16,316 bases of DNA from Gammaproteobacteria bacterium (lineage in GTDB: Bacteria > Pseudomonadota > Gammaproteobacteria > Steroidobacterales > Woeseiaceae). A program made the translations under genes and the position numbers. The notes beneath the pieces were generated by a model. The model ran no database searches. It was not told the origin of the DNA and worked only from the letters and a program-made list of their open reading frames with translations. Where the stretch lies: positions 1-16,316 of the forward strand of contig JAOUNK010000031.1 of assembly GCA_029881015.1 (NCBI GenBank). The letters are read 5' to 3'. This document shows, one piece after another, positions 1-7,627 of the stretch (position 1 is the stretch's first letter; the number at the start of each line of letters is the position of its first letter).

Positions 1-111
1 GAGCGCGTGTTGCAACAATGGCCGGCCTTGCAGGTCGTCGAGAAGCTTGGTCTTCCCGTACCGCTTCGACTGGCCGGCTGCGAGCAAGACAATGTATATG
101 CGCTGCGACAT
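1..111 (-). CDS. MobA/MocA-like nucleotidyltransferase, N-terminal part (3' end off window)
   Basis: Translating the minus strand from an ATG at 111-109 gives 37 residues up to the window edge. They contain IVLLAAGQSKRYGKTKLL, the glycine-rich NTP-binding loop of the MobA-like NTP transferase superfamily (LAAGxSxRxGxxKLL). The spacing and the following LDDLQGRPLLQHAL are most like MocA-type molybdenum cofactor cytidylyltransferases and related nucleotidyltransferases. These transfer a nucleotide to a cofactor or sugar precursor in the cytoplasm. The start is well fixed: an in-frame TGA lies four codons upstream with no alternative start between, and a weak GAAGAG lies 10 bases upstream. The gene is divergent from the arginase, separated by 188 bases. 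Which member of the superfamily it is (MocA, MobA or a sugar nucleotidyltransferase) cannot be told from the first 37 residues. Confidence 0.82.
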   Translation of the reverse strand, partial: MSQRIYIVLLAAGQSKRYGKTKLLDDLQGRPLLQHAL

Positions 112-241
112 GCCGGGGTCTCTTCAGATTGCCGAAACCATGATATCAACAATGCGGCGAGACAGTGGTGTCACCCCGGTTGCGTCGACCGCGAGGCCGC
201 TGGCGATCCGTGGATCATCAGCCGGTTCGACGGTAAATAGT

Positions 242-270
242 GTGAAAACCGGTCGCCGCGGTAAGATAGT
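242..270 (+). promoter_or_regulatory. Candidate sigma-70-type promoter for arginase
   Basis: GTGAAA at 242-247 matches the -35 consensus at 4 of 6 positions. GATAGT at 265-270 matches the -10 consensus at 4 of 6, with 17 bases between. It would give a leader of roughly 20-25 bases and leaves the GAGGGA ribosome site just before the ATG at 300 intact. It lies in the 188-base region between two divergent genes. The rest of that region (112-241) shows no clear structure, apart from an 8-base palindrome TGATATCA at 141-148. This is a weak match found by eye. Confidence 0.28.
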
Positions 271-299
271 CCTCGTCCGGCGTTTCGTCTGAGGGATTC

Positions 300-1220
300 A
301 TGAGCAAAGTCAAACAACCCATTCACATCATCAACGTTCCACTGGACCTCGGCGCGTCGCGTCGCGGTACGGATGCGGGTCCGTCGGCGTTTCGCGTGGC
401 CGGGCTCGGACGTGAGATCCGGGACATGGGCTACACGATCTCGAGCGAGACGGACATTCCTGTACCGGCCATGGAGACACGCAAGACGAGCGATACCAGG
501 ACGCGCTTCAAGGACGAGATTCTGCAGGTCTGTGAGGAGCTTGCGAATCACGTGATCGCTGCGCTCGAAGCCGGCGAGTGGCCGTTGGTGATCGGCGGTG
601 ACCACTCGATCGCCATGGGCACGGTCTCCGGTCTCGCCGCGCACCTGGGTAAGTCAGGCCAAAAGCTCGGCCTGATCTGGTTCGACGCGCACGGCGACAT
701 GAATCTCCCGGACTCGACACCGAGTGGCAACATTCACGGCATGCCGCTCGCGCACCTGCTTGGCTACGGAGATCCTGACCTTGCCAGCATCCACGGGATT
801 TCCCCGGCCGTCAATCCTGAAAACGTCGTCCTTATCGGTATCCGGGACATCGACCAGATCGAGCGAGATTTCATCAACGCATCCGGCGTCACGGCATTCA
901 CGATGCGGGACATCGACCAGCTCGGCATGGCCGAAGTTGCACGGCGGGCCCTCGAGATCGTGAATGACGGTACGGGCGGTTTTCACGTGAGTTTCGACCT
1001 CGACGGCTGCGATCCCGAGGTCATACCGGGAACCGGCACGACCGTCCCGGGCGGTGCGAGCTTCCGTGAGGCGCATCTCCTGTTGGAGGAGTGTGCGGCA
1101 GACGGCCGGATTCTGTCGCTCGAGGTTGTCGAGCTGAACCCGTTCCTCGACCACGCCAATATCTCGGCCAAGCGTGCCGTATCGCTGATCCAGAGCGCGC
1201 TCGGCCGCAGTATTCTCTAG
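300..1220 (+). CDS. rocF: Arginase (L-arginine amidinohydrolase)
   Basis: This 306-residue protein belongs to the ureohydrolase family and most resembles true arginases, which cleave L-arginine to L-ornithine and urea in the cytoplasm using two Mn ions. All six metal ligands are visible: His102 in GGDHSIAMGT, Asp129, His131 and Asp133 in WFDAHGDMN, and Asp233 and Asp235 in SFDLDGCDP. The loop TPSGNIHGMPL (140-150) and the ending SLEVVELNP (273-281) are arginase-type (compare Bacillus RocF) rather than agmatinase-type. The length is normal for the family. The start is supported by GAGGGA six bases upstream. The divergent neighbour is a nucleotidyltransferase, and the next gene (minus strand, ending at 1231) is convergent with only 10 bases between, so arginase appears to be a single-gene unit. 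No ornithine catabolic gene is next to it. A formimidoylglutamase or agmatinase activity is less likely but not excluded. Confidence 0.93.
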   Translation: MSKVKQPIHIINVPLDLGASRRGTDAGPSAFRVAGLGREIRDMGYTISSETDIPVPAMETRKTSDTRTRFKDEILQVCEELANHVIAALEAGEWPLVIGGDHSIAMGTVSGLAAHLGKSGQKLGLIWFDAHGDMNLPDSTPSGNIHGMPLAHLLGYGDPDLASIHGISPAVNPENVVLIGIRDIDQIERDFINASGVTAFTMRDIDQLGMAEVARRALEIVNDGTGGFHVSFDLDGCDPEVIPGTGTTVPGGASFREAHLLLEECAADGRILSLEVVELNPFLDHANISAKRAVSLIQSALGRSIL

Positions 1221-1230
1221 TTATCCTCGC

Positions 1231-2121
1231 CTAGCGGCACGCCGCCGGCAGATGCTTCGGCAGGATTGTCGGGCTGGAACAGACCCATACCACGCTGCCT
1301 GAACCGTCAACCGCGGGCTCCATAACTATCGTCGCATCGTTGATAACGACATGCGCGTCATTGCCGTAGGTGATGACGATCGTGCCATTGGCAACACGTA
1401 CACTGGACGTGTACTTGCCGGCGATCCGATCCGCCGGGCTGAGTCCCGCGGCTTCGTTGTCCGCCGGAAACGCTTGCCTGTCGAAATAGTATTCCGAGAC
1501 TGCCGCCTTCGCGCCGCTCGAAAGATTCAGCCCCTCGGAAACCTGCGCACGAATCGTGTAGTCGTTGTACGCCGGAACAGAGATGGCAGCGATGACGCCG
1601 ATGAGGAATGCGAGGATGATCGGCAGCAGGACCAGAACGATATTGCTCGTGCCGCCAATTCTGTTCAGTTCCGCTGCCTGCTGTTCCGCGGAGGAGGTGA
1701 TGGCCGCAACCTTGTCGGCTTTTTTCTGCGCGTGGCGGTAATAGAGCCGGTTGGCGAACATCGGCACGAGCAGGAATGTGATCAGCAGATAGGACACATA
1801 GTAAACACCGGACGCCACCTCGGCGCCAACAGCCGCACCGGCGAAACCGCTGATAATGCCCAGCGAAAATGGCAGGACTATCCAGTACAGGAACGCATAG
1901 AGCCACATCTTCCGGTACAGCAGCCACCACGACGAGATAAAGAACGCCGGCCAGTGCCAGGAGACTGAGCTTCCGCCACGTTTTATCTGGTCAAAGCGTC
2001 GGGCGTAGTAGTCGGCGTTCTTCGGGCCAACGTACGCGGCAAGCAGATCGCCTTGTGGCGCGAACGTCGTGTCGCTCGCGGGTGCGCGGTAAATGGACTC
2101 TGAATCGTTCTCGCGGCTCAT
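1231..2121 (-). CDS. Membrane protein joining DUF2628 to a pilin-like C-terminal domain
   Basis: The product is 296 residues. Residues 1-25 hold a short Pro-rich start (IYRAPASD). Residues 35-130 form a DUF2628-type domain (YYARRFDQIKRGG, then SWHWPAFFISSWWLLYRKMW) with membrane spans near 72-95 and 105-123. A helix follows at 160-182, running into IAAISVPAYNDYTIRAQ (177-193), which is nearly identical to the N-terminal helix end of type IV pilins. The rest (194-296) is a pilin-like globular domain with two C-terminal cysteines (Cys281, Cys295), as in the disulfide loop of pilins. The prepilin features are absent: the residue aligned with the Gly before the cleavage site is Ile161, and the one aligned with Glu5 is Leu166. 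It is therefore probably a permanently membrane-anchored pilin-like protein, not an assembled pilin. The ATG at 2121 is chosen because GGAG lies seven bases upstream; the longer frame to 2220 overlaps the divergent RDD gene. Function unknown. Confidence 0.85.
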   Translation of the reverse strand: MSRENDSESIYRAPASDTTFAPQGDLLAAYVGPKNADYYARRFDQIKRGGSSVSWHWPAFFISSWWLLYRKMWLYAFLYWIVLPFSLGIISGFAGAAVGAEVASGVYYVSYLLITFLLVPMFANRLYYRHAQKKADKVAAITSSAEQQAAELNRIGGTSNIVLVLLPIILAFLIGVIAAISVPAYNDYTIRAQVSEGLNLSSGAKAAVSEYYFDRQAFPADNEAAGLSPADRIAGKYTSSVRVANGTIVITYGNDAHVVINDATIVMEPAVDGSGSVVWVCSSPTILPKHLPAACR

Positions 2122-2160
2122 GGCATACTCCGGTTTGTATGCGGTCGGATGGTAGCAAAC

Positions 2161-2661
2161 ATGACTGGTGAAAATCCCTATGAAGCGCCGAAGGCAGACG
2201 TTTCCGTGGCATCCATTCAACCCGGGGAGCTGGCCTCAAGGGGTGCCCGCCTGGGAGGCTCGATTGTCGATGGCCTGGTCGCGGCGGCCATTATCTGGCC
2301 GGCGATGTACTTCACCGGCATGTTTGACCGGGCAATGGAAGGAACGCAGTCCTACGAGGAAGCTGTTGTCGGTGCTCTGTTCGGCTTTGCCGTATTCCTG
2401 GTGTTAAACGGGTACCTGCTCGCAACACGCGGGCAAACCATCGGCAAAGTTGCAGCGCAAACACGCATTGTCTCCATCGAGGACCGCAAGATCCTCCCGC
2501 TCTGGAAAGTTATCCTGTTGCGCGTTGCCCCGGTGTCGGTCGCGTCGATGATTCCCCTGCTCGGGTCGATCCTGACCCTCATCGATATCTTGTTCATCTT
2601 CCGCCAGGATTGTCGCTGCGTACACGACCACATCGCAGGGACTATTGTCGTCAAGGCCTAG
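2161..2661 (+). CDS. Small RDD-family membrane protein with N-terminal NPYEAP motif
   Basis: This 166-residue protein has an RDD domain: Arg27 and Asp37 in ASRGARLGGSIVDG and Asp156 in RCVHDHIAGTIVV are the family's charged positions. Membrane spans lie near 37-54, 68-88 and 128-147. GQTIGKVAAQTRIV (91-104) is the usual cytoplasmic RDD loop. RDD proteins are polytopic inner-membrane proteins of mostly unknown role; some have been linked to ion transport. The N-terminus GENPYEAPKADV is a short motif seen at the start of many uncharacterised proteobacterial membrane proteins. The ATG at 2161 is preferred because GGATGG lies eight bases upstream and the protein then starts MTGENPY. An ATG at 2149 would add four residues. 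It is divergent from the DUF2628-pilin gene (39-base gap) and convergent with the DUF58 gene (19-base gap). Confidence 0.85.
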   Translation: MTGENPYEAPKADVSVASIQPGELASRGARLGGSIVDGLVAAAIIWPAMYFTGMFDRAMEGTQSYEEAVVGALFGFAVFLVLNGYLLATRGQTIGKVAAQTRIVSIEDRKILPLWKVILLRVAPVSVASMIPLLGSILTLIDILFIFRQDCRCVHDHIAGTIVVKA

Positions 2662-2680
2662 CCCGGATGTCGGTGCGCCT

Positions 2681-3946
2681 CTACAAGACACCCGCGCGTT
2701 TGATCGCGAGATAGCGATTCGTGATCGCGGCCGGCAGGTCGTCACTCAGGCAGTCTTCTACGTAAACGCCTTTCGCTTCGAGTAGCCGATGGGACTCGCG
2801 CCGGCTGTCGAGGTAGCGATTGGTCGACGCGAACAACAGCGCGTCATCGAAACTGCTTATTTCACGGTCGATCGATTCATCCAGCGCACGCTCCCGAAGG
2901 CTTGCGAGAATCACGAGGTGGCGGCGCTGCAGCAGGTCCGTGGCGATTTGCAGATCTTCAGAATCCTCTTCGCGAACGTTGGTCAGGAAGACGACCAGTG
3001 AGCGTCGCCGTTGCCTGACCGAGAGGTCGGTTGCGGCGGCAATGTAGTCGATCTCGACCGGTTCCGGCTGGATGTCGTAAACGTGGTTCAACAGGCCGTT
3101 GATGGTGTCCGCTCCCTTCCTCGGCGCGAACCAGGTGCGTTCACTCCCTGCCGTGAGAATGCCCGCGGCGTCACCCTGTCTGAGCGCGACGAAACTCAGG
3201 AGCAGCATCGCATTGAGTGTGTGATCGAAGTGGCTCAGGGCGCCGTCCTTGGCGAGCATGCGGCGGCCGGTGTCGAGGATGAATACGATCTGCTGGTCGC
3301 GTTCGTCCTGGTACTCCCGGGAAATCAGGCGGCTCATGCGGGCCGTCGCTTTCCAGTCGATCGCACGCATGCTGTCACCCTCGCGGTACTCGCGAAGCTG
3401 GTGGAACTCGATGCCTTCGCCGCGTCGCCTGCTCAGGCGCACGCCGCTGAGCTGCAGGCGGTTGTCGACTTCGTATGCGAGCAACTTGGAGATTGCCGAG
3501 TAGTTTGGATAAACACGAACCTGCGACGGCGCTTCGACAAAGCGGCGGCGCCACCACAATCGCAACGGCGATGCGATACGCAGGTCGCAGCCGGGAAACT
3601 GCACGGAGCCACGCTCGAGCGGGCGCACCCGGTACCCAGCGTCGACAAAGCGACCAGCCTTCACCCTGAGGGTTAGCGGCAGATCGTCGGACTCGAACGA
3701 TGGGGGGTGGTAGTCGAACGCCTGCAGCAGCAGAGACCCATGAGGGCGGTTGTTGCGGATCGTGAGCTGGATATCCGTCCATGTCATCAGCGACATCGAG
3801 CCCGGAATGCTGCGTTCAAACCCGGGCGCGCCGGTCAGCCAGCACAGCAGGCCATCGACGATCGCGATCAGCCCGACAAGCCCCGCGGCGATCAGCCACA
3901 CGGTGGTGGCTGCCGGAAAGAAAGCGACTACCAGGCCTGCGGCCAT
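2681..3946 (-). CDS. DUF58 domain protein, MoxR partner
   Basis: The product is 421 residues from the ATG at 3946. It has N-terminal hydrophobic segments at about 1-36. The DUF58 signature lies at 178-203 (IEFHQLREYREGDSMRAIDW followed by KATAR). A VWA-like fold follows, beginning IVFILDTGRRM (220-230), where the metal-site DxSxS is degenerate (DTGRR). DUF58 proteins are the usual partners of MoxR ATPases and probably act as adaptors or clients at the inner membrane. It is the last gene of the six-gene operon, and its ATG overlaps the MoxR stop by one base (TGATG). No ribosome site precedes this ATG. The same frame stays open for 24 codons upstream and reads as a basic stretch plus hydrophobic residues that would complete the first membrane helix, so the true start may be a non-standard codon upstream (see findings). 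Convergent with the small RDD gene. Confidence 0.9.
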   Translation of the reverse strand: MAAGLVVAFFPAATTVWLIAAGLVGLIAIVDGLLCWLTGAPGFERSIPGSMSLMTWTDIQLTIRNNRPHGSLLLQAFDYHPPSFESDDLPLTLRVKAGRFVDAGYRVRPLERGSVQFPGCDLRIASPLRLWWRRRFVEAPSQVRVYPNYSAISKLLAYEVDNRLQLSGVRLSRRRGEGIEFHQLREYREGDSMRAIDWKATARMSRLISREYQDERDQQIVFILDTGRRMLAKDGALSHFDHTLNAMLLLSFVALRQGDAAGILTAGSERTWFAPRKGADTINGLLNHVYDIQPEPVEIDYIAAATDLSVRQRRRSLVVFLTNVREEDSEDLQIATDLLQRRHLVILASLRERALDESIDREISSFDDALLFASTNRYLDSRRESHRLLEAKGVYVEDCLSDDLPAAITNRYLAIKRAGVL

Positions 3947-4959
3947 CAGTATGACGGCGAGGACAATGATGGGCAGACGGGGTATCCCGTTCGCGGCGCG
4001 TCCACGCTTTCGAGAATGTCACCGAGAATGTCGTCGGGCCGGTAGGCTTCGATTTCCAGCTCCGGCGCGAGGGCGATGCGGTGGCGCAATGCCGGAACCG
4101 CGACTTTGCGAACATCGTCGGGTGTCACAAAATCACGACCCTGCAATACCGCGCAAGCACGCGATGCGCGCACGATAGAAATTGCGCCGCGCGGTCCCGC
4201 GCCCATGCGAATGCCCGATGCCTGGCGAGTCTGGCGCGCGATGCGAACCGCGTAGTCCAGTACTACCTCGTCGATTCGCGTGCGGGCGACGAGCTGTTGC
4301 GCCGCGATGACATCGGCGCAGCTCATGACCGTCTTGACGTCATCAACGTACAGGGAGTCGCCGACCCGCTCGGTTGTCACGGCCGACACGATCTTCTTCT
4401 CCGCTTCGTGGTCGGGATAGTCGATAAGCACTTTGAACAGAAAACGGTCGAGCTGCGCCTCCGGCAGCGGGTAGGTTCCCTCGTGCTCTACCGGGTTCTG
4501 CGTAGCGACTGCCATGAAAGGCGGTTTGAGTCTTGCCGACTGGCCCTCGATCGTGACCTGGTTCTCCTGCATGACCTCGAGCAAGGCGGCCTGTGTCTTC
4601 GCCGGAGCGCGATTGATTTCATCGGCGAGCAACAGGTTCGTGAATACGGGACCGCGCCTCACCCGGAACGTCTCGCTCTTCGGGTCGTACACGGCATGGC
4701 CACTGACGTCGCTCGGCATCAGGTCGGGAGTGAACTGGATGCGCGAGAATTCGCCGCCGATGGCCTTGGACATCGACTTGACCAGGAGCGTCTTGCCAAG
4801 ACCCGGCACGCCTTCGAGGAGCACGTGGCCAGCCGTGAGCAAGGCCAGCACGATGTGATCAACAACGGTGGCCTGGCCGATAAACGCGCGCTCGATTTCT
4901 GAGCGCAATGCCTGCACTTGCTGGTACAGCTTCCCGGCGTCGGTTTGCTGGTCGGTCAT
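3946..4959 (-). CDS. MoxR-family AAA+ ATPase
   Basis: This 337-residue cytoplasmic ATPase has every MoxR landmark: Walker A GVPGLGKT (50-57), Walker B LLLADEINRAP (109-119), sensor 1 ATQNP (152-156) inside VATQNPVEHEGTYPLPEAQL (151-170), the arginine finger Arg172 in LDRFLF, and sensor 2 GAGPRG with Arg257. MoxR proteins act as chaperone-like ATPases that mature or remodel partner complexes, usually together with DUF58 or VWA proteins; here the DUF58 gene is immediately downstream. The start ATG overlaps the DUF4350 stop (ATGA) and has AAGGA seven to eight bases upstream. The last residues (TGYPVCPSLSSPSY) extend beyond the usual MoxR end and coincide with the start region of DUF58. The subfamily assignment is by gene neighbourhood. 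Confidence 0.95.
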   Translation of the reverse strand: MTDQQTDAGKLYQQVQALRSEIERAFIGQATVVDHIVLALLTAGHVLLEGVPGLGKTLLVKSMSKAIGGEFSRIQFTPDLMPSDVSGHAVYDPKSETFRVRRGPVFTNLLLADEINRAPAKTQAALLEVMQENQVTIEGQSARLKPPFMAVATQNPVEHEGTYPLPEAQLDRFLFKVLIDYPDHEAEKKIVSAVTTERVGDSLYVDDVKTVMSCADVIAAQQLVARTRIDEVVLDYAVRIARQTRQASGIRMGAGPRGAISIVRASRACAVLQGRDFVTPDDVRKVAVPALRHRIALAPELEIEAYRPDDILGDILESVDAPRTGYPVCPSLSSPSY

Positions 4960-6095
4960 AGGTTCTTCCTTATTCGTTGAAGTACTTTCATCAAGCGAGT
5001 GAATTCACGGTGACTGGTGTGGTCCTGGTTGAACATGGCGTCGAATACATAGGAATCGCGCATACCCGTCATTCTCGCGAGCTGCGTTGCCTGGACCTGT
5101 GGCGCGAGGCGGCTCAGGCCCGGGTGTCGCCGTTCCGCTTCGTGCAGGATCGCCGCGGTTGAGCTCGCAACGAGATCGGCCGCACTGCGATTTCGCCAGG
5201 CGAAATTGCCGGCGGCACGTACGTGTTCGAGGATCGATCGTCGCGCCAGCGAATCCGGCCCGACGGCTGGCCCGAACTTCGGTGCCCGGGACCAGAGCCA
5301 CAAGATCAGGGAGGCGACGAACCCCAGTACGACAAAGGGCGCGTTCCTCCAGATCAGTTCCCACAGGGAGGGGAACGCGGTGCTGTAAATGAACCAGGTC
5401 TTTCCTTCGTCGACATAGCCGGCCACGATATCCATGAGGAGGCGGGCGTGGTCGTGCTCTTGCAGGTTGAAGTTCGTGAAATACCAGGCGCCGGCAACGA
5501 CGGTGACGTAGCCTTCTCCCCATTCCCTGCGCGCCGCGACAATGCCTTTTTCGTCGGACAGCGTTGCGCTGGTCGCCTGGTCTTCGTGCGACCGGATGCG
5601 TACGTAGGTTGAATCCAGGTCGAGGATGTAGTCGAAACTTTCTTCCTCGTCCTCTCCGTCAGGCGCGGGTTCTTCTTCCTGATCCTCGGCATCGTCGATT
5701 TCAACGGGCTCCAGCATGAAGCCGAAGGCGTCGAGAACCAGTTCGGCGAAGTCCGTTTCGCGTTGCGGCGGTAACAGAACGAGGTGGCCGCCGTTCGCAA
5801 CCCAGCCGCTGAGCATGTTCAGCTCCGTGCCGAACGCAAAGGGCTCGGACGCATGGACGACAAGCGTGTCGTACCGTGCAGGAAGCCAATCGGAGGGCAC
5901 GAGTTCGGATCGCGAGTCGGCATCGATGCCGAGCTCCTGCAGGAGCATTTCCGCCGCGAGGAAATCATTGACGCGAGCTTCGCCTGAGTAACCGACGTAC
6001 TCCGTCCTGATGACTTTTTCATGGTAAGTGAAGAACCATGAGGCAAAGAGCACACCAGCAAGCACAGTCAGCAGGATCGCTGTCGTTTGCCTCAT
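4956..6095 (-). CDS. DUF4350 domain membrane protein
   Basis: The product is 379 residues. An N-terminal anchor lies at about 4-24, followed by a periplasmic-side DUF4350 domain. This runs from EYVGYSGEARVNDFLAAEML (32-51) through DTLVVHASEPF (76-86) to a loop with GGHLVLLPP (102-110), resembling a GATase/ThuA-like fold. A second membrane helix at about 251-269 leads to a cytoplasmic tail with LVASSTAAILHEAERRHPG (308-326). An acidic insert lies at 131-153, about half Asp and Glu. The ATG at 6095 is chosen because it makes a 4-base ATGA overlap with the DUF4129 stop, although an upstream ATG at 6122 also exists. The C-terminus overlaps the MoxR start in the same way. DUF4350 proteins commonly sit beside MoxR and DUF58 genes; their biochemical role is unknown. 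Confidence 0.87.
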   Translation of the reverse strand: MRQTTAILLTVLAGVLFASWFFTYHEKVIRTEYVGYSGEARVNDFLAAEMLLQELGIDADSRSELVPSDWLPARYDTLVVHASEPFAFGTELNMLSGWVANGGHLVLLPPQRETDFAELVLDAFGFMLEPVEIDDAEDQEEEPAPDGEDEEESFDYILDLDSTYVRIRSHEDQATSATLSDEKGIVAARREWGEGYVTVVAGAWYFTNFNLQEHDHARLLMDIVAGYVDEGKTWFIYSTAFPSLWELIWRNAPFVVLGFVASLILWLWSRAPKFGPAVGPDSLARRSILEHVRAAGNFAWRNRSAADLVASSTAAILHEAERRHPGLSRLAPQVQATQLARMTGMRDSYVFDAMFNQDHTSHREFTRLMKVLQRIRKNL

Positions 6096-7627
6096 TGCGA
6101 CGCCCCGAAATGCCGTGGCCACTCATCGCACAGTAGCAGCACGGCGTCTTCGGCCGGGTCCTGGTTGCCGTAGGCGCAACGAACCCAGAGGTGAACAACA
6201 CGACGGAAGAATTCGGCACGCGACGTGTCCGTCTGTGCGGTCACGGCGCCGACACAAGCGCCTTCGGTTGCACTGCGCGGCAGTCGCACGCCGTACTCCC
6301 TGACCGCGGCAAACACGCTGCCGCGATAGAGGATACTCAGCGCCTCGCGTTTGCGGCCGGCGCGCCAGGCGCTTCTGACCGCGGCAACGATATCGTCCGG
6401 CAACTGCTCGGCGGTCAGTTCTCCGCCCGCGAGAAAAATGCGTCGCTGCGAAGGTGCCGTGGCGCCGGGCAGGCCGAGGTACGGCAACCAGCGATCGCGC
6501 ATGAGAAAGACGATCAGCAGCAGGATCGCGACGCCGATCCACAGGGCGAACTCGATAGCCCTGGAGAACAGCTCGAAGAACGCGTCGAGCATGTTTCTCG
6601 ACCAGCCACGGTCTTTCGATGTCTCTTCTTCGGGATCGTCGGTCCGAATGCGTTGCCAGTCTTCGACCCGTTGCGTGGTCTGCAGGGCTTCGCTGGCGTT
6701 GACAGACTCGAGCGCCGGCACGACGACGTCGTCGCTCCAAAAGCCGGCGAAGCCAGGGTCAGGTTCGGCGGTCTCTTCGGCAACGTCCGGGTCGGTTTCC
6801 TGCGCGATGGCGACCGGCGGGGACAGCAACGGCATAACCAGCAGCGCCAGCACCGCAATTGCGGCCGTCGCGCCGGCACGGCGTTGCACCATGCGCCGGA
6901 AGGCAACCTCGATGTCCCAGGCCTCGAGCTGCGTGCGGCAATTGATGTACAGGCCGAAGCCCGCGCCGACGAACCAGGGCTGCAGGGCCGTCTGTGCGAG
7001 GTAAAAGGTCAGCAGGCCAATCGCGGCAGCGACATTGGATTCCATCCAGAAGAGTTCGAGCCAGGTGTCCCCGAGCGTGTGCCGGTACGCGTCGGGAATG
7101 AAGGCGTAGCCGATCAGCATGATGCCGAAATACAGCGCGAGTACGAGGTGCTCATAAGCCGCCGTAATACCAATGCCGTAGTTGAAGATCTTCATATTGA
7201 GAACTTTGCTGCGTGCCCGCCGCGCCGACCCCTTGAGCCCTTCCAGCTGCGTCACGGGCATCGCCACGGAGCGCGCGAAGTGCAGACGGTAGGGCGTAAG
7301 CAGGAATATGCGATTCAGCCACGCCAGTCTCGGCACGGCTTTCAGCGTAGCCGCGATGTCGGCATCCTCGCCGAAGAGCCGGCGCGAAATGATGCGCAGG
7401 ATGGCGCCATCGGCGACGGGCTCGAACCACCAGTAAAGCAGCATGGCCCATGCACCGTAGGGCGTGAAGAAGATCAGCAGCAGCGCCAGCGCCAGGAAGG
7501 GCAAGGTGACGGCGAACCAGACCAGGTAGATGGCCCTGGCGTCGCGCCGGATCATCCGTGCGCCGAAATCCGTTGCCTCCCACTCGCTACGGGGTCGCAA
7601 CTCGACAGTGACGTTCTCAAGATTCAT
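6092..7627 (-). CDS. Large polytopic membrane protein with C-terminal DUF4129 domain
   Basis: This 511-residue protein has several membrane segments in its first half (about 34-54, 59-68, 155-178, 196-215 and 252-270). A periplasmic acidic stretch follows (276-342), then one more helix (358-375) and a cytoplasmic DUF4129 domain (about 408-505: AAVRSAWRAGRKREALSILY, then RRVVHLWVRCAYG). DUF4129 is best known as the tail of transglutaminase-like TgpA proteins in MoxR clusters; here there is no transglutaminase domain. The ATG at 7627 gives the start MNLENVTVELRPRSEW and overlaps the SpoIIM-like gene by 11 bases. The frame is open further to 7750 but that part is low-complexity Ser/Arg sequence overlapping the previous gene. 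It is probably part of the same inner-membrane complex as its operon partners. Confidence 0.86.
   Translation of the reverse strand: MNLENVTVELRPRSEWEATDFGARMIRRDARAIYLVWFAVTLPFLALALLLIFFTPYGAWAMLLYWWFEPVADGAILRIISRRLFGEDADIAATLKAVPRLAWLNRIFLLTPYRLHFARSVAMPVTQLEGLKGSARRARSKVLNMKIFNYGIGITAAYEHLVLALYFGIMLIGYAFIPDAYRHTLGDTWLELFWMESNVAAAIGLLTFYLAQTALQPWFVGAGFGLYINCRTQLEAWDIEVAFRRMVQRRAGATAAIAVLALLVMPLLSPPVAIAQETDPDVAEETAEPDPGFAGFWSDDVVVPALESVNASEALQTTQRVEDWQRIRTDDPEEETSKDRGWSRNMLDAFFELFSRAIEFALWIGVAILLLIVFLMRDRWLPYLGLPGATAPSQRRIFLAGGELTAEQLPDDIVAAVRSAWRAGRKREALSILYRGSVFAAVREYGVRLPRSATEGACVGAVTAQTDTSRAEFFRRVVHLWVRCAYGNQDPAEDAVLLLCDEWPRHFGASQ

Noticed and set aside
141..148. An 8-base palindrome TGATATCA between the nucleotidyltransferase and arginase
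   Set aside because: It is too short and single-copy to be called an operator without comparative data.
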